Below, in pieces: positions 1-8,494 of a DNA stretch of 64,000 nt. A model generated the notes under the pieces. The model saw only the letters and a program-made list of their open reading frames with translations, was not told the DNA's origin and ran no database searches. The translations under genes were made by a program, and so were the position numbers. The DNA comes from Luteibacter aegosomaticola (lineage in GTDB: Bacteria > Pseudomonadota > Gammaproteobacteria > Xanthomonadales > Rhodanobacteraceae). The stretch is from positions 2,418,001 to 2,482,000 of the forward strand of contig NZ_CP095741.1 of NCBI RefSeq assembly GCF_023078475.1, in the 5' to 3' direction. How positions within the stretch are numbered: the first letter of the stretch is position 1; each line of letters starts with the position of its first letter.

Positions 1-612
1 GATCGCCTGTTGAAGCACAGTACCCTGCAGCGCATCCTGGCGGATTTCCACACGTGGCACCCCGAGTGGGAGGTATTGCTCCTGTTTTATCGTTTCGAGC
101 ACGCGCGGATGATGTTTAACACTGGTGGCGACCTAAATCTGCCGCCCACGGCGAGTGCGGAGGAGGAGCGCACGCATGTTGCGCGCGTGCGGCAAGCAAC
201 CATTGGCCGTCGCGAGCGAATCAGCTTGGCCGAAGCTGCACTGATCCACTATTTCCAGCCGGAATACAATACGGTTTTCCGTCGTACGCACTTTGCTGAC
301 GCGGCGAAGAAGCGGAAATTTTTGGCTTCCGTCATGCGTAAGGACCTTGTGGGCCTGATCGTCGAGTTGGGCGCATGGAATCTTGGCGCTCGCCTGTATT
401 CACCGGAGCGCAAAGCGCATGCGTTTGACGAAGCCGTTCTTGCGCAAATCGCCGCTATGACCGACGGCATTGCGGGGAGCGATCGGCGCGATCTAGATCA
501 GCTCTTGATGACGCATGTTATTGGTATTCCACTTACTCATCCACATGAGCGCGATTCCTTTCTGCATGGTATGCGCTGGAAGGATGCGGATGTGACCGTG
601 CCATGGTTGTGA
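1..612 (+). CDS. Hypothetical protein, 5'-truncated by window edge
   Basis: The frame is open from base 1 to the stop at 610-612, so the true start probably lies upstream; a TTG at 10 is the first possible start inside the window. About 200 residues are visible. They are soluble, with no signal peptide or membrane segment. A central stretch (AEAALIHYFQPEYN, about residue 75) looks like a conserved core, but I cannot assign it to a family. The downstream neighbour on the same strand is a small membrane protein 126 bases away, with no sign of coupling. Function unknown. Confidence 0.6.
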   Translation, partial: DRLLKHSTLQRILADFHTWHPEWEVLLLFYRFEHARMMFNTGGDLNLPPTASAEEERTHVARVRQATIGRRERISLAEAALIHYFQPEYNTVFRRTHFADAAKKRKFLASVMRKDLVGLIVELGAWNLGARLYSPERKAHAFDEAVLAQIAAMTDGIAGSDRRDLDQLLMTHVIGIPLTHPHERDSFLHGMRWKDADVTVPWL

Positions 613-738
613 GGCGGTAGCTCGGAGCAATATCGAGAGAGCTAGCCCACTGAGACAATTTGCCCCGATTGTATGGACCTTGTTTCTAGCTAGCATTTGC
701 TCCAGAGCGACGTGCCACGTAAACGCCTGGAAAAGTAG

Positions 739-963
739 ATGGATTGGGTCCCTGTACTCTTTATTACCTTTAAAGTCATCGTGTTCGGCATCGGCATGTT
801 CCTGGCCATCAAGTGGCATTACGACCAGGGAAAGCTGGGCCGGCAGGTTGAGCGGCGCGCGGTGATGCGCATGGCCGGCCTGTGGGCGGCGATCTTCTTG
901 CCGCTGCTCGCGGGCTTGTTGTGGGTCACGTTCTACGTCTGCAACAAGCTTGGCATGACCTGA
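739..963 (+). CDS. Small two-helix membrane protein, hypothetical
   Basis: This 74-residue protein has two clear hydrophobic segments (about residues 4-23 and 46-68) separated by a basic loop rich in Arg and Lys. It is therefore probably an inner-membrane hairpin with the loop in the cytoplasm. The ribosome-binding site is weak (a GGAAAAG-like stretch before the ATG). The gene stops 11 bases before the end of the convergent permease gene, with no terminator visible between them. I do not recognise a named family. It is supported by its hydrophobic pattern and codon use rather than by homology. Confidence 0.55.
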   Translation: MDWVPVLFITFKVIVFGIGMFLAIKWHYDQGKLGRQVERRAVMRMAGLWAAIFLPLLAGLLWVTFYVCNKLGMT

Positions 964-974
964 CCCGGTATCTC

Positions 975-2189
975 TCAGCCCTGCCTCACGGCCTCCATCG
1001 GGCTGATAGCCGCGGCACGCCGGGCCGGCACGAACACCGCCAGCTGGCCCAATACCAGTAGCGACACCGCCGCCAGGCCGACGTACCTCACCGGCAAGCG
1101 CGGAATCTCATACCGCTGCATCAATTGCTGGTTAACGACATAGGCCAGCACCAGTCCCGCCAGAACGCCACCCCCGACGATCAGCGCATTCTCGATCTGG
1201 AAATACCGGAAGATGTCCCGGCTGGTGGCCCCGAGCGCCCGCCGGGTCCCCACATGGCGCTTGCGCTGGGCGACCCAGAAGCTGGCTAGCCCGACGATGC
1301 CCAGGGCCGTGGTTCCTAGCAACGTCACGATGACGGCGAACAGCAGCCCGATCATGACGCGGGTGCTTTCGAAGTACCGGTGGCGAAGCTCGGGCAGCGT
1401 GGCGCTCCGGTCCACATCGACGACGGCGTCAGGGATGGCGGCCTGGGCCGCTCGAACCGCTTCGGCCGCCACCTGCCCTAGCCTCGCCGGATCGGCTTTC
1501 AAGAGATACGTGCCCAAGAGCTTTGGCCCGGGCTGGGTCGGGACGAACACCGACCAGTCCGGATCCTTGGCCTCGCCGCCTCCGGGCGTGGCGACCGACA
1601 GGTGGTCGATGACGCCCACGACGGTGAATGACGTTTCCATCCCCCAGAATCGCTTCCCGAGCGGATTTTCTCCCGGCCAGAAATGCTCGGCGAGCACTCG
1701 GGTGATCAGCACGGGCGGGTTCGACGGGACAAAGTCGGTAATCGGCGCGTAATCGTCAGGCCCAGGCAAGCTACCGGCAACCAAATGCAGGCCGAGCGAC
1801 CCAATGGCCTGCCGATCCCCCATGTAAAAGTCGATAACGCCGGCGGACTGATGATGCTCCGCATCCAGGGTGACGCCGCCGCGGGCCGGTGAGTCGCCAA
1901 AGGGAACCTCGGAGACCACGCTGGCGGCCGTTACACCGGGCACCCGCCGAATGGCATCGAGCGCCCGCGCATTAACGTCAGCCACGCGATCCGGATCAAT
2001 CCCCGACAACTTGACCACCGCAAGCGACGACTCATCGATGCCTGAATTCAGGTGCATCGCCTTGTAGCGCTGGGCAATCAACAACGAGGCATTACAGAAC
2101 ACGGCGCACGACAGGCAAACCTGCATCGCCAGGAGAAACGCGGAAAGCCGGTGCTTTCGTAGCGCGACAAGAACGAGGCGTACCTGCAT
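975..2189 (-). CDS. ABC transporter permease, FtsX/MacB type
   Basis: This 404-residue protein has the FtsX-family layout: one N-terminal membrane helix (about residues 12-35), a large periplasmic MacB-core-like domain, and three C-terminal helices (about 275-390). The cytoplasmic RKRHVGTRRALGAT loop between helices is typical of MacB-type permeases. Such proteins usually work with an ATPase and often a membrane-fusion protein to move peptides, lipoproteins or antibiotics by mechanotransmission. It starts 10 bases after the stop of a second permease of the same kind, so the two are co-transcribed and probably form a heterodimer. No ATPase gene is visible next to them in the window. Start at ATG 2189 with an AGGGA-like ribosome site. 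Confidence 0.88.
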   Translation of the reverse strand: MQVRLVLVALRKHRLSAFLLAMQVCLSCAVFCNASLLIAQRYKAMHLNSGIDESSLAVVKLSGIDPDRVADVNARALDAIRRVPGVTAASVVSEVPFGDSPARGGVTLDAEHHQSAGVIDFYMGDRQAIGSLGLHLVAGSLPGPDDYAPITDFVPSNPPVLITRVLAEHFWPGENPLGKRFWGMETSFTVVGVIDHLSVATPGGGEAKDPDWSVFVPTQPGPKLLGTYLLKADPARLGQVAAEAVRAAQAAIPDAVVDVDRSATLPELRHRYFESTRVMIGLLFAVIVTLLGTTALGIVGLASFWVAQRKRHVGTRRALGATSRDIFRYFQIENALIVGGGVLAGLVLAYVVNQQLMQRYEIPRLPVRYVGLAAVSLLVLGQLAVFVPARRAAAISPMEAVRQG

Positions 2190-2199
2190 GGCAAGATCC

Positions 2200-3519
2200 C
2201 TAGATCAGCTTCAGCTGGAGTGCGGTCGGGGTCAGGCTGGCCCGCACGGCGGGTATCACGCCGGCCAACAAGCTGGCCGCTACGGAAAGACCCATGGTGA
2301 TAAGCAGTGTCGTCACATCGAGGTGGGCTAGGTCGGCGTATTCCACCTGCTGCCTGCGCACCAAAGCCAGTCCGCACAAGGTCAACACCAACCCTCCCCC
2401 ACCGCCTAGCGCGCCGATGGTCGCGGCCTCCGAAAGGCATTGCATGAGGATGTCGCGCCGGGTGGCGCCGAGCGCGCGGCGAAGGCCGATTTCCGCGCCG
2501 TAGCGCATGAATTTCGCGAGCAAAAGGCCGACGACGTTCGAGATGCAGATCAGCAGGAAGGCAAAGGCAAGCAAGGTCTGAAGCTTCACATCGCTTGGGA
2601 CGACCTGGTTGAAATCGAGCCATTCGACGAGGTTGCGCAGGCGGACGTTATCGGAGAACTTGATCCGACCCGCGAGGCGTTGCTGGTCGGCATATCCCTG
2701 CAGGAAGGCGCGATAACGATCGACTGCTGCCTGGTCATCCAGCCGCACCCACAGCGCGAGCCACGCACACGGTGATGCAACAAGGTCACCAGGCGTGGCA
2801 ATGGTCCCCCAGCAAGTGAACGGCTCAAAGCTCCCCTTGCTCACATCGAGGCTCGAAGAAAACGGCATAAAGACGTCGTCGACCTTCGAATAAAGATAAG
2901 CCGTGTCACCGCTCGAGAATCGGCCACCGCGCACCTTGTAGTAAAGCGGCGACGGCCGCCAGGGCGCCAATACGCCCACGATGCGCAGGTCAGCATCACC
3001 GATACGCAGGCTGCGCCCCACGCTATTCGCCCCGCCAAAGATCTTCCGGTTAAGCTCCGAGGAAATAACGATGCCACGCGCTCGTGCAGCGTCATCATCG
3101 GCGCTCCAGGCTCTCCCGTACTGGAACGGCACCGCGAACATCGCGAAGAAATCCGCCGTGGTCGAGGTCACTGAGACCATCATCGGCGGCAGCGTCGATT
3201 CCGGCGCACGAAGCTTCGCGTGATAACTGGCCACCAGGGCCTGTTGTGATGCCCGCTTAGCCGACCAAAGATCGAAAGCCGTCTTGTAATCCATCACATC
3301 GAGAGGCTCCCTGCCCTTCGAATCCGGATTCACGTCGACCTGCGGATAGAAAATATGCTGGCTTCGCCCCGGCAGCGGATCGGCTGAAAGCAGCCGCATC
3401 ACCGCGAGCGTGGTCATGCTCGCGCCAATACCTATCGATATGGCCAACACCATGAGCGAGGAAAGGACCTTGCTCCGCCTGATGTTGTGCAGGGCCACCT
3501 GTCCATTATAGGTAAGCAC
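2200..3519 (-). CDS. ABC transporter permease, FtsX/MacB type (partner of the next gene)
   Basis: This 439-residue FtsX-type permease has an N-terminal helix (about residues 16-40), a periplasmic core and three C-terminal helices. The GAEIGLRRALGATRRD loop matches the MacB/FtsX signature in its partner. I chose the GTG at 3519 because a GGGGGAG ribosome site sits 8 bases in front of it; the frame runs open to 3582 (ATG alternatives at 3582 and 3549) without a comparable site. Its stop is 10 bases before the next permease, so they form an operon. The ATPase must be encoded elsewhere or beyond the operon; the gene upstream is an unrelated exported protein. Confidence 0.85.
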   Translation of the reverse strand: MLTYNGQVALHNIRRSKVLSSLMVLAISIGIGASMTTLAVMRLLSADPLPGRSQHIFYPQVDVNPDSKGREPLDVMDYKTAFDLWSAKRASQQALVASYHAKLRAPESTLPPMMVSVTSTTADFFAMFAVPFQYGRAWSADDDAARARGIVISSELNRKIFGGANSVGRSLRIGDADLRIVGVLAPWRPSPLYYKVRGGRFSSGDTAYLYSKVDDVFMPFSSSLDVSKGSFEPFTCWGTIATPGDLVASPCAWLALWVRLDDQAAVDRYRAFLQGYADQQRLAGRIKFSDNVRLRNLVEWLDFNQVVPSDVKLQTLLAFAFLLICISNVVGLLLAKFMRYGAEIGLRRALGATRRDILMQCLSEAATIGALGGGGGLVLTLCGLALVRRQQVEYADLAHLDVTTLLITMGLSVAASLLAGVIPAVRASLTPTALQLKLI

Positions 3520-3592
3520 TTCAACAGCTCCCCCGGCTCGACGATCCATAATGGATGCGCCGGGCCGGCGGAGCGTTGGCATGACTTATGGC

Positions 3593-3614
3593 ACCCCTGC
3601 CCCGCGGCAGGGGT
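3593..3614 (-). terminator. Hairpin after SnoaL-like gene
   Basis: A perfect 9-bp stem (3593-3601 with 3606-3614) and a 4-base loop lie directly after the stop codon of the SnoaL-like gene. There is no T-run, so it may be a weak or Rho-assisted terminator separating that gene from the permease pair. Confidence 0.4.
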
Positions 3615-3621
3615 CAAAAGA

Positions 3622-4071
3622 TCAGGAGCTGTGGTCGCTATTGATCAACCAGCGGCCGCCGACCTTATGGAATAGCAGCGTCGAGAGACCCGTGACCTCG
3701 GCACCGGTATCGGGCTTGAGGTGGAAACGGGCAATCACGAACGCGTATTGCGAGCCGAGGTCTTTCACGTCGACCACATCCAGCGTCAGCTTCCCAAGGC
3801 TGGCACCCGGCTTCTTATAGGTCGCCGCATACATGGTCTCGATCGCGTCGTAGCCCACGACGATGCCGTTCGCCCCCACGAAACGTGTGTTGGGCGAGTT
3901 CTCGTAGCAGCCCATGAAGGTCTTCAGATCACCCGAAGACCAGGCGGCGGCGCTAGCGTCGAGCGTTTGCTTGACGGCCTGGGTGGTCGGAACGGCCGGT
4001 GTTTCAGCCGACACGCTGGCGACCATCGCCACTGCGCTGGCCGCGCAGAAAAGAACGGACATCGTTTTCAT
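3622..4071 (-). CDS. Exported SnoaL/DUF4440-like (NTF2-fold) protein
   Basis: This 149-residue protein starts with a signal peptide (hydrophobic core to about residue 20, cleavage near VSA-ET). The mature part fits the NTF2-like DUF4440/SgcJ pattern: an early helix with AAWSSGDLKTFMGCY, a central VGYDAIETMYAATY segment, and a closing VTGLSTLLFHKVGGRWLINSDHSS strand pair. Proteins of this fold bind small molecules or act as accessory enzymes, and no specific substrate can be inferred. An AAGGAG ribosome site precedes ATG 4071. It is followed by a hairpin and then by the permease pair on the same strand. Confidence 0.8.
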   Translation of the reverse strand: MKTMSVLFCAASAVAMVASVSAETPAVPTTQAVKQTLDASAAAWSSGDLKTFMGCYENSPNTRFVGANGIVVGYDAIETMYAATYKKPGASLGKLTLDVVDVKDLGSQYAFVIARFHLKPDTGAEVTGLSTLLFHKVGGRWLINSDHSS

Positions 4072-4107
4072 GGGGCTCCTTATAGCTGACGAGCTTACTC
4101 CGTTGGA

Positions 4108-5070
4108 TCAGTTCGCGAGGGCTCCGGTTACAGGCTTACCCTCGATAAACTCGCGAATAGCGTGAATGGTCACAGCCGGCGCCTCTTCCATCAGCCAGTG
4201 CCCGGACTCCGGAACCACCAGGCCAGTCACATGATCCGCGGCATTGCGCATGACGATCGCCTCGTTTTCCCCGAACGATTTCCCGCCGCCAATCGCAAGC
4301 ACCGGCATCGTCAGCTTGTGCGAGCCGGCGTCCGCGTTATCAACGGCATCCGTACGGATGGCGCGGAACTGCGCGAAAGCCGAGTGCATGGCACCCGGGC
4401 GGGCATAAAGGGCAGCGTAATGCTGGCGGGTACCCTCATCGACCTTCGAGGGCGTGCCGGCGAACTCGTTCCAGAACCGATCCAGGTAAATGCGCTCACG
4501 CCCGGCCACCAGGCGTTCCATATCCGGGCCGCCGAAGTCGAAATGCCACAGCAACGGCGAACGGACGATGTCGTTCCACGGCGGGATGCCCGGCACCGGG
4601 GCGTCCATCACCACCAGCTTCGTCGTCTTGTCGGGGTACCGCGCCGCGTAGGCGTAGGCCACCATGGTGCCGATGTCATGGCCAACCACCACGGCATTAT
4701 CGACGCCCAGTTTGGTCAGCACGCCACGTACGTCGGCTGCCTGGTTCTTCTTGTCGTACCCGCCATCGGGGTGGGACGAGAGACCCATGCCGCGCAGGTC
4801 GGGGATGACCACGGTGTGGTCCTTGGCCAGATCGATGGCGAGGGGTGCCCACATGTCGCCCGTATCGCCGAATCCGTGCAGCAGGACCACGCCCGGCCCG
4901 TGGCCGCCGACGCGCACGTGGATGGTGGCGCCGTTGGAAGCAATATCTTCGGTATGGAACGAAGCGGGCAGCGGGGTCACATCGGCCAGGGCGGGTGCGC
5001 TAGCGCCGGCAAACAAAACGGCGGCGGCAAGCAGTCGGGCCATGGATCGCGGAGCGAGCAAACGTACCAT
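4108..5070 (-). CDS. Exported alpha/beta hydrolase, epoxide hydrolase/dehalogenase class
   Basis: This 320-residue protein has a signal peptide ending near ALA-D (residue 29). The alpha/beta-hydrolase core shows an oxyanion HGF motif at 65-67. The nucleophile elbow is GHDIG, with Asp132 in place of Ser, and the catalytic His lies in ESGHW near the C-terminus. An Asp nucleophile is typical of epoxide hydrolases and haloalkane or haloacetate dehalogenases, and the cap segment (FDFGGPDMERLVAGRERIYL) also resembles that group. The export signal places it in the periplasm, which is less usual for the class. An AGGAG ribosome site supports ATG 5070. Confidence 0.88.
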   Translation of the reverse strand: MVRLLAPRSMARLLAAAVLFAGASAPALADVTPLPASFHTEDIASNGATIHVRVGGHGPGVVLLHGFGDTGDMWAPLAIDLAKDHTVVIPDLRGMGLSSHPDGGYDKKNQAADVRGVLTKLGVDNAVVVGHDIGTMVAYAYAARYPDKTTKLVVMDAPVPGIPPWNDIVRSPLLWHFDFGGPDMERLVAGRERIYLDRFWNEFAGTPSKVDEGTRQHYAALYARPGAMHSAFAQFRAIRTDAVDNADAGSHKLTMPVLAIGGGKSFGENEAIVMRNAADHVTGLVVPESGHWLMEEAPAVTIHAIREFIEGKPVTGALAN

Positions 5071-5194
5071 CGAAGCATCTCCTGTCAGTGGGGCGCCGGG
5101 ATGGCGTCCGCGGGATGAGATTACGTGTGAGTGAGCCCCTGGACGTTTGTCGCCCCGGATGCAGACGTTCGAAGGCGTCGAACGTTACCGCGAG

Positions 5195-5719
5195 CTACCA
5201 CGCGGGGTAGATAACGTCTTCCATATCACTTCGACCGAACGCGTCAGAGTACGTGAGGTGCCCGTCAAATGGCCCGACCTTCGTTATCGAGCGCCCATCT
5301 CTAAGAACAATTTGAAGACCGTGCTCGACCTCCCAGGCGCATTCGCACTCGATCGATGCATACACGCGATGGTCGCCACGACTCCTTCGGATGATGTAGA
5401 TGTCCTTGCCGAACTGGACATAGTTCCACACGTCATCCGGAACGCGGATATCCAGCAGCGCCATTTCGCTCGGCGAGAGGTACTGCCTAATCTGTTCGTA
5501 GTACATGAAAACCGCCGAAGAAGCGGCCAATAAGACGCTTTCGTCAGCGCGCAATAGGTTGTCTACCGCTTCATGGAAGGCATCCTTGTCAGCGTCGTCG
5601 TATTCCTCAAGGATGAGTCGGCATGCTTCCCCTCGGAAGACTTTGACGGGCAGTTCGTCGCTAACGTAGCCACCGACACCGTCGTCCTTCGTTACTTCGC
5701 CTAGCCCTGGAATTCGCAT
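5195..5719 (-). CDS. DUF6985-like protein
   Basis: This 174-residue soluble, acidic protein has no signal peptide. The N-terminus (IPGLGEVTKDD), the middle (VPDDVWNYVQFG) and the C-terminal VGPFDGHLTYSDAFG block match what I remember of the DUF6985 family; this is pattern memory, not a search. Members are often found near polymorphic toxin or immunity genes, but no toxin gene is visible here. It lies 22 bases downstream of a small exported protein on the same strand, so the two may be co-transcribed. Function unknown. Confidence 0.7.
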   Translation of the reverse strand: MRIPGLGEVTKDDGVGGYVSDELPVKVFRGEACRLILEEYDDADKDAFHEAVDNLLRADESVLLAASSAVFMYYEQIRQYLSPSEMALLDIRVPDDVWNYVQFGKDIYIIRRSRGDHRVYASIECECAWEVEHGLQIVLRDGRSITKVGPFDGHLTYSDAFGRSDMEDVIYPAW

Positions 5720-5741
5720 CTCGTCGTCCCTTATGTGCGCT

Positions 5742-6164
5742 TCACTTCGTTTTACTCAAATCGAAGTACCCGAGTTTTGAGCCGGACCCCAGCCCGAAGG
5801 TGTAATAGTCGCCCTTGACCGAAGAATCCCCCAGCGGACCGCGCAACCAGAGGTATGCATCGCACAACTCGTTTCGGCCAATCGTTAGCTGGTTGTCTTC
5901 GATGCTATAGGAAAGGTGATCTGAGCTTGGGAAGAAGGCCTTGTCCTGCGTCTTCACCGAGACGACCTTGACGACCTTCCACTCGCCACTCATGCAGGAT
6001 CTTGCCTGCTTGTCCGTAAACTCGACCTTGAGTGTCGTAACGACGACGTGGTCAGGGTTCTCGACGGTCAGGATCCACTTGCCGGGCAGCTCGCTACTGC
6101 AAGCCGCACTGGACAGGAAAAGACTGGTCGCAACGAACAGGGCCTTACGGAGTGTTTTCGTCAT
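5742..6164 (-). CDS. Small exported hypothetical protein
   Basis: This 140-residue protein has an N-terminal signal (KTLRKALFVATSLFLSSAAC). The Cys at the end of a lipobox-like SAAC suggests lipoprotein processing, although AC-S is not an ideal lipobox. The mature part is predicted beta-rich: GKWILTVENP and a later SYSIEDNQLTIG resemble small lipocalin-like domains that report remaining ligand or protein. Two further Cys residues could form a disulfide. An AGGAG ribosome site precedes ATG 6164. No family recognised. Confidence 0.65.
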   Translation of the reverse strand: MTKTLRKALFVATSLFLSSAACSSELPGKWILTVENPDHVVVTTLKVEFTDKQARSCMSGEWKVVKVVSVKTQDKAFFPSSDHLSYSIEDNQLTIGRNELCDAYLWLRGPLGDSSVKGDYYTFGLGSGSKLGYFDLSKTK

Positions 6165-6364
6165 GAGGTCCTGCTCCTGATGAAGTGCTCGGCTAGTCCG
6201 GACGGCGGGCGGCGGCTAAAGGCCGGCCGTCCGCTACAGCGCGAAGATGCACGAGTTTCCCGCGGCCGGGAAGAGCCCGCTTCCGGATAGGTGCACCGCT
6301 GGCCCCGCCCCAGCGGCAAGCGGGCGCCCGCCCTGCCGTCCGAAGGCCCCTCCCCTGTCAACCC

Positions 6365-6391
6365 GTTGCGATTCCGGCCGAATCCGGCAAC
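6365..6391 (+). promoter_or_regulatory. Stem-loop in leader of OPT transporter gene
   Basis: Two nested arms, GTTGC+GATTC (6365-6374) and GAATC+GCAAC (6380-6391, two-base bulge), surround a 5-base loop about 54 bases before the OPT start. The 280-base gap 6165-6444 is GC-rich and otherwise shows only further small dyads. Confidence 0.25.
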
Positions 6392-6444
6392 CCTACGGCT
6401 CTAGCCCGCCATTCGAAGCGGGGCGCACACCAGGGAACCCCTAC

Positions 6445-8451
6445 ATGACCGGACCACAGACCGAAAACCGCAAGGAGCTGACCGTCCGCGGTCTGATCCT
6501 GGGCGTGATCATCACCGTGGTGTTCACCGCCGCCAACGTGTTCTTCGGCCTGAAGGCCGGCCTGACCTTCGCCACCTCGATCCCCGCAGCCGTCATTTCC
6601 ATGGCCCTGCTGCGCGGATTCAAGGATTCCACCATCCAGGAAAACAACGTGGTGCAGACCATCGCTTCGGCGGCGGGCACCCTGTCTTCCATCATCTTCG
6701 TCCTGCCCGGCATGATCATGATCGGCTGGTGGGCGGACTTCCCGTTCTGGACCTCTTTCGCCGTATGCGCGCTGGGCGGCATCCTGGGCGTGATGTATTC
6801 CATCCCCCTGCGCCGCGCGCTGGTCACCAACTCCGACCTGCCCTATCCCGAAGGCCTCGCCTGCGCTGAAGTGCTGAAGGTGGGTAGTGGCGACGAGGCC
6901 GATGCCAGCAGCGAGCAGGAAAGCCGTGCCGGCCTGCTGGCCGTGCTGTGGGGCTCGATCGTCTCGGCCGTGTTTGCCGTGATCGTCGCGACGCAGGTGT
7001 TCGCCAGCGACTTCGTGCGCTACTTCCGCGTCAACGACAAGGGCGCGGTCAGCGGCTTCGACTTCAGCCTTTCCTTCGCCTTGTTCGCCATCGGCCACCT
7101 GGTCGGCATCTCGGTGGGTATCGCGATGCTCATCGGCGCGATCATCGGCTGGGGCTGGGGCGTGCCGCACTTCTCCCTGCTCGGCGATCTGTCGCAGCCG
7201 GTCTCCGACCTGGCCAACGCCACCTGGAGCCATAAGGTGCGCTTCGTCGGTGCCGGCGCGATCGGCGTGTCGGCGATCTGGACCCTCGCCAAGCTGGTGA
7301 AGCCGGTGATCACCGGTCTCACCTCGGCTATGGCGGCCGCCAAGGTGCGCAAGGCGGGTGAAGCCCACACGCTGCCGCGCACCGAGCGTGACATCCCGAT
7401 CGGTATCGTCGGTCTCGTCACCCTTGCCTGTTTTGTTCCGATCGCGTGGCTGCTTGGCTACTTCGGCAATTCGGCCGGCCTGGGTGCCCATGTGGGCGTG
7501 CTGGCCATCGGCGGCGTTGCGTTCGTGGTGCTGATGGGCTTCTTCGTTTCGACGGTGTGCGGCTACATGGCGGGCCTGATCGGCTCGTCGAACAGCCCGC
7601 TTTCGGGCGTGGGCATTCTCGTGGTGATTGCCGCCGCGTTGCTGCTGGTGGCCTTCGTGAAGCCGTATGTCAGCGCCGAGGAAGGCAAGGCGCTGGTGGC
7701 GTTCGCGCTGTTCATCACCTCCGTGGTGTTCACCGTGGCCGCGATCGCCAACAACAACCTGCAGGATCTGAAGACCGGCCAGCTGGTGGATGCCACGCCG
7801 TGGCGTCAGCAGGTCGCGCTGGTGGTGGGTGTGGTCGCAGGTGCGGCGGTCATCCCGCCGGTGCTGGACCTGATCAACAAGGCCTACGGTTTCGTCGGTG
7901 TGGCGGGCGCGGGTGCGCATGCGCTGCCGGCGCCGCAGGCTGGCCTGATCTCCGCACTGGCCCAGGGCGTGATCACCGGCAATATCGACTGGAGCCTGAT
8001 CGAAATCGGCGTCGGGATCGGCATCGTCATCATCGCCATCGACGAGATCCTGGCGCGTACGACCAAGCATGCGCGCATGCCGCCGCTGGCTGTCGGCCTG
8101 GGCATTTACCTGCCGACCGTGAGCACGTTGATGGTCGTGGTGGGCTCGGTGGTCGGCTGGTACTTCGATCGTCGCGCCGATCGCTCGGCTCGCCCGGAAA
8201 GCACCAAGCAGCTGGGCGTGCTGCTGGCATCGGGACTGATCGTGGGCGAGAGCATCATCGGTGTGCTGATTGCCGCGATCGTGGCGTTCGCCGACAAGCT
8301 GGGTTTCAGCAACCTGCAGGCACCTCTGGCACTGGTCGGCGAAGACTTCGGCGAGAAGGCGCAGTGGCTCGGCGGCATCGTGTTCGCGCTGATCGTGCTC
8401 TTCATGTACCGCTGGGTGGCCCGCATGGCCAACCGTATCGGCGCGAAGTGA
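6445..8451 (+). CDS. OPT-family oligopeptide transporter
   Basis: This 668-residue integral membrane protein has roughly 14-16 hydrophobic segments. It opens with ELTVRGLILGVIITVVFTAANVFFGLKAGLTFATSIPAA, the conserved start of the OPT (oligopeptide transporter) superfamily. The motifs NNVVQTIASAAG and SDLPYPEGLACAEVL are also characteristic. Members import small peptides or metal-chelator conjugates across the inner membrane, probably with protons. The frame extends upstream to 6247, but I chose ATG 6445 because the extension is low-complexity, GC-rich and outside the family, and a CAGGGA ribosome site sits before 6445. It stands alone, facing a convergent gene with a strong hairpin between them. 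Confidence 0.93.
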   Translation: MTGPQTENRKELTVRGLILGVIITVVFTAANVFFGLKAGLTFATSIPAAVISMALLRGFKDSTIQENNVVQTIASAAGTLSSIIFVLPGMIMIGWWADFPFWTSFAVCALGGILGVMYSIPLRRALVTNSDLPYPEGLACAEVLKVGSGDEADASSEQESRAGLLAVLWGSIVSAVFAVIVATQVFASDFVRYFRVNDKGAVSGFDFSLSFALFAIGHLVGISVGIAMLIGAIIGWGWGVPHFSLLGDLSQPVSDLANATWSHKVRFVGAGAIGVSAIWTLAKLVKPVITGLTSAMAAAKVRKAGEAHTLPRTERDIPIGIVGLVTLACFVPIAWLLGYFGNSAGLGAHVGVLAIGGVAFVVLMGFFVSTVCGYMAGLIGSSNSPLSGVGILVVIAAALLLVAFVKPYVSAEEGKALVAFALFITSVVFTVAAIANNNLQDLKTGQLVDATPWRQQVALVVGVVAGAAVIPPVLDLINKAYGFVGVAGAGAHALPAPQAGLISALAQGVITGNIDWSLIEIGVGIGIVIIAIDEILARTTKHARMPPLAVGLGIYLPTVSTLMVVVGSVVGWYFDRRADRSARPESTKQLGVLLASGLIVGESIIGVLIAAIVAFADKLGFSNLQAPLALVGEDFGEKAQWLGGIVFALIVLFMYRWVARMANRIGAK

Positions 8452-8457
8452 GTCACC

Positions 8458-8490
8458 CGGTCGCGACCTGCCTCAGGCGGGTCGCGACCG
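8458..8490. terminator. Bidirectional hairpin terminator
   Basis: A stem of up to 15 bp (8458-8472 with 8476-8490, one G-T pair) and a 3-base loop lie between the convergent stop codons of the OPT gene and the deacetylase gene. No strong T-run follows on either strand. Confidence 0.6.
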
Positions 8491-8494
8491 AAGT

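Noticed and set aside
6247..6444. 66-codon N-terminal extension of the OPT transporter
   Set aside because: GC-rich, Pro-rich, outside the family, and the ribosome site is before 6445.
6358..8070. A 570-codon minus-strand frame inside the OPT gene
   Set aside because: His/Asp/Arg-rich translation without domains, fully opposite conserved OPT motifs.
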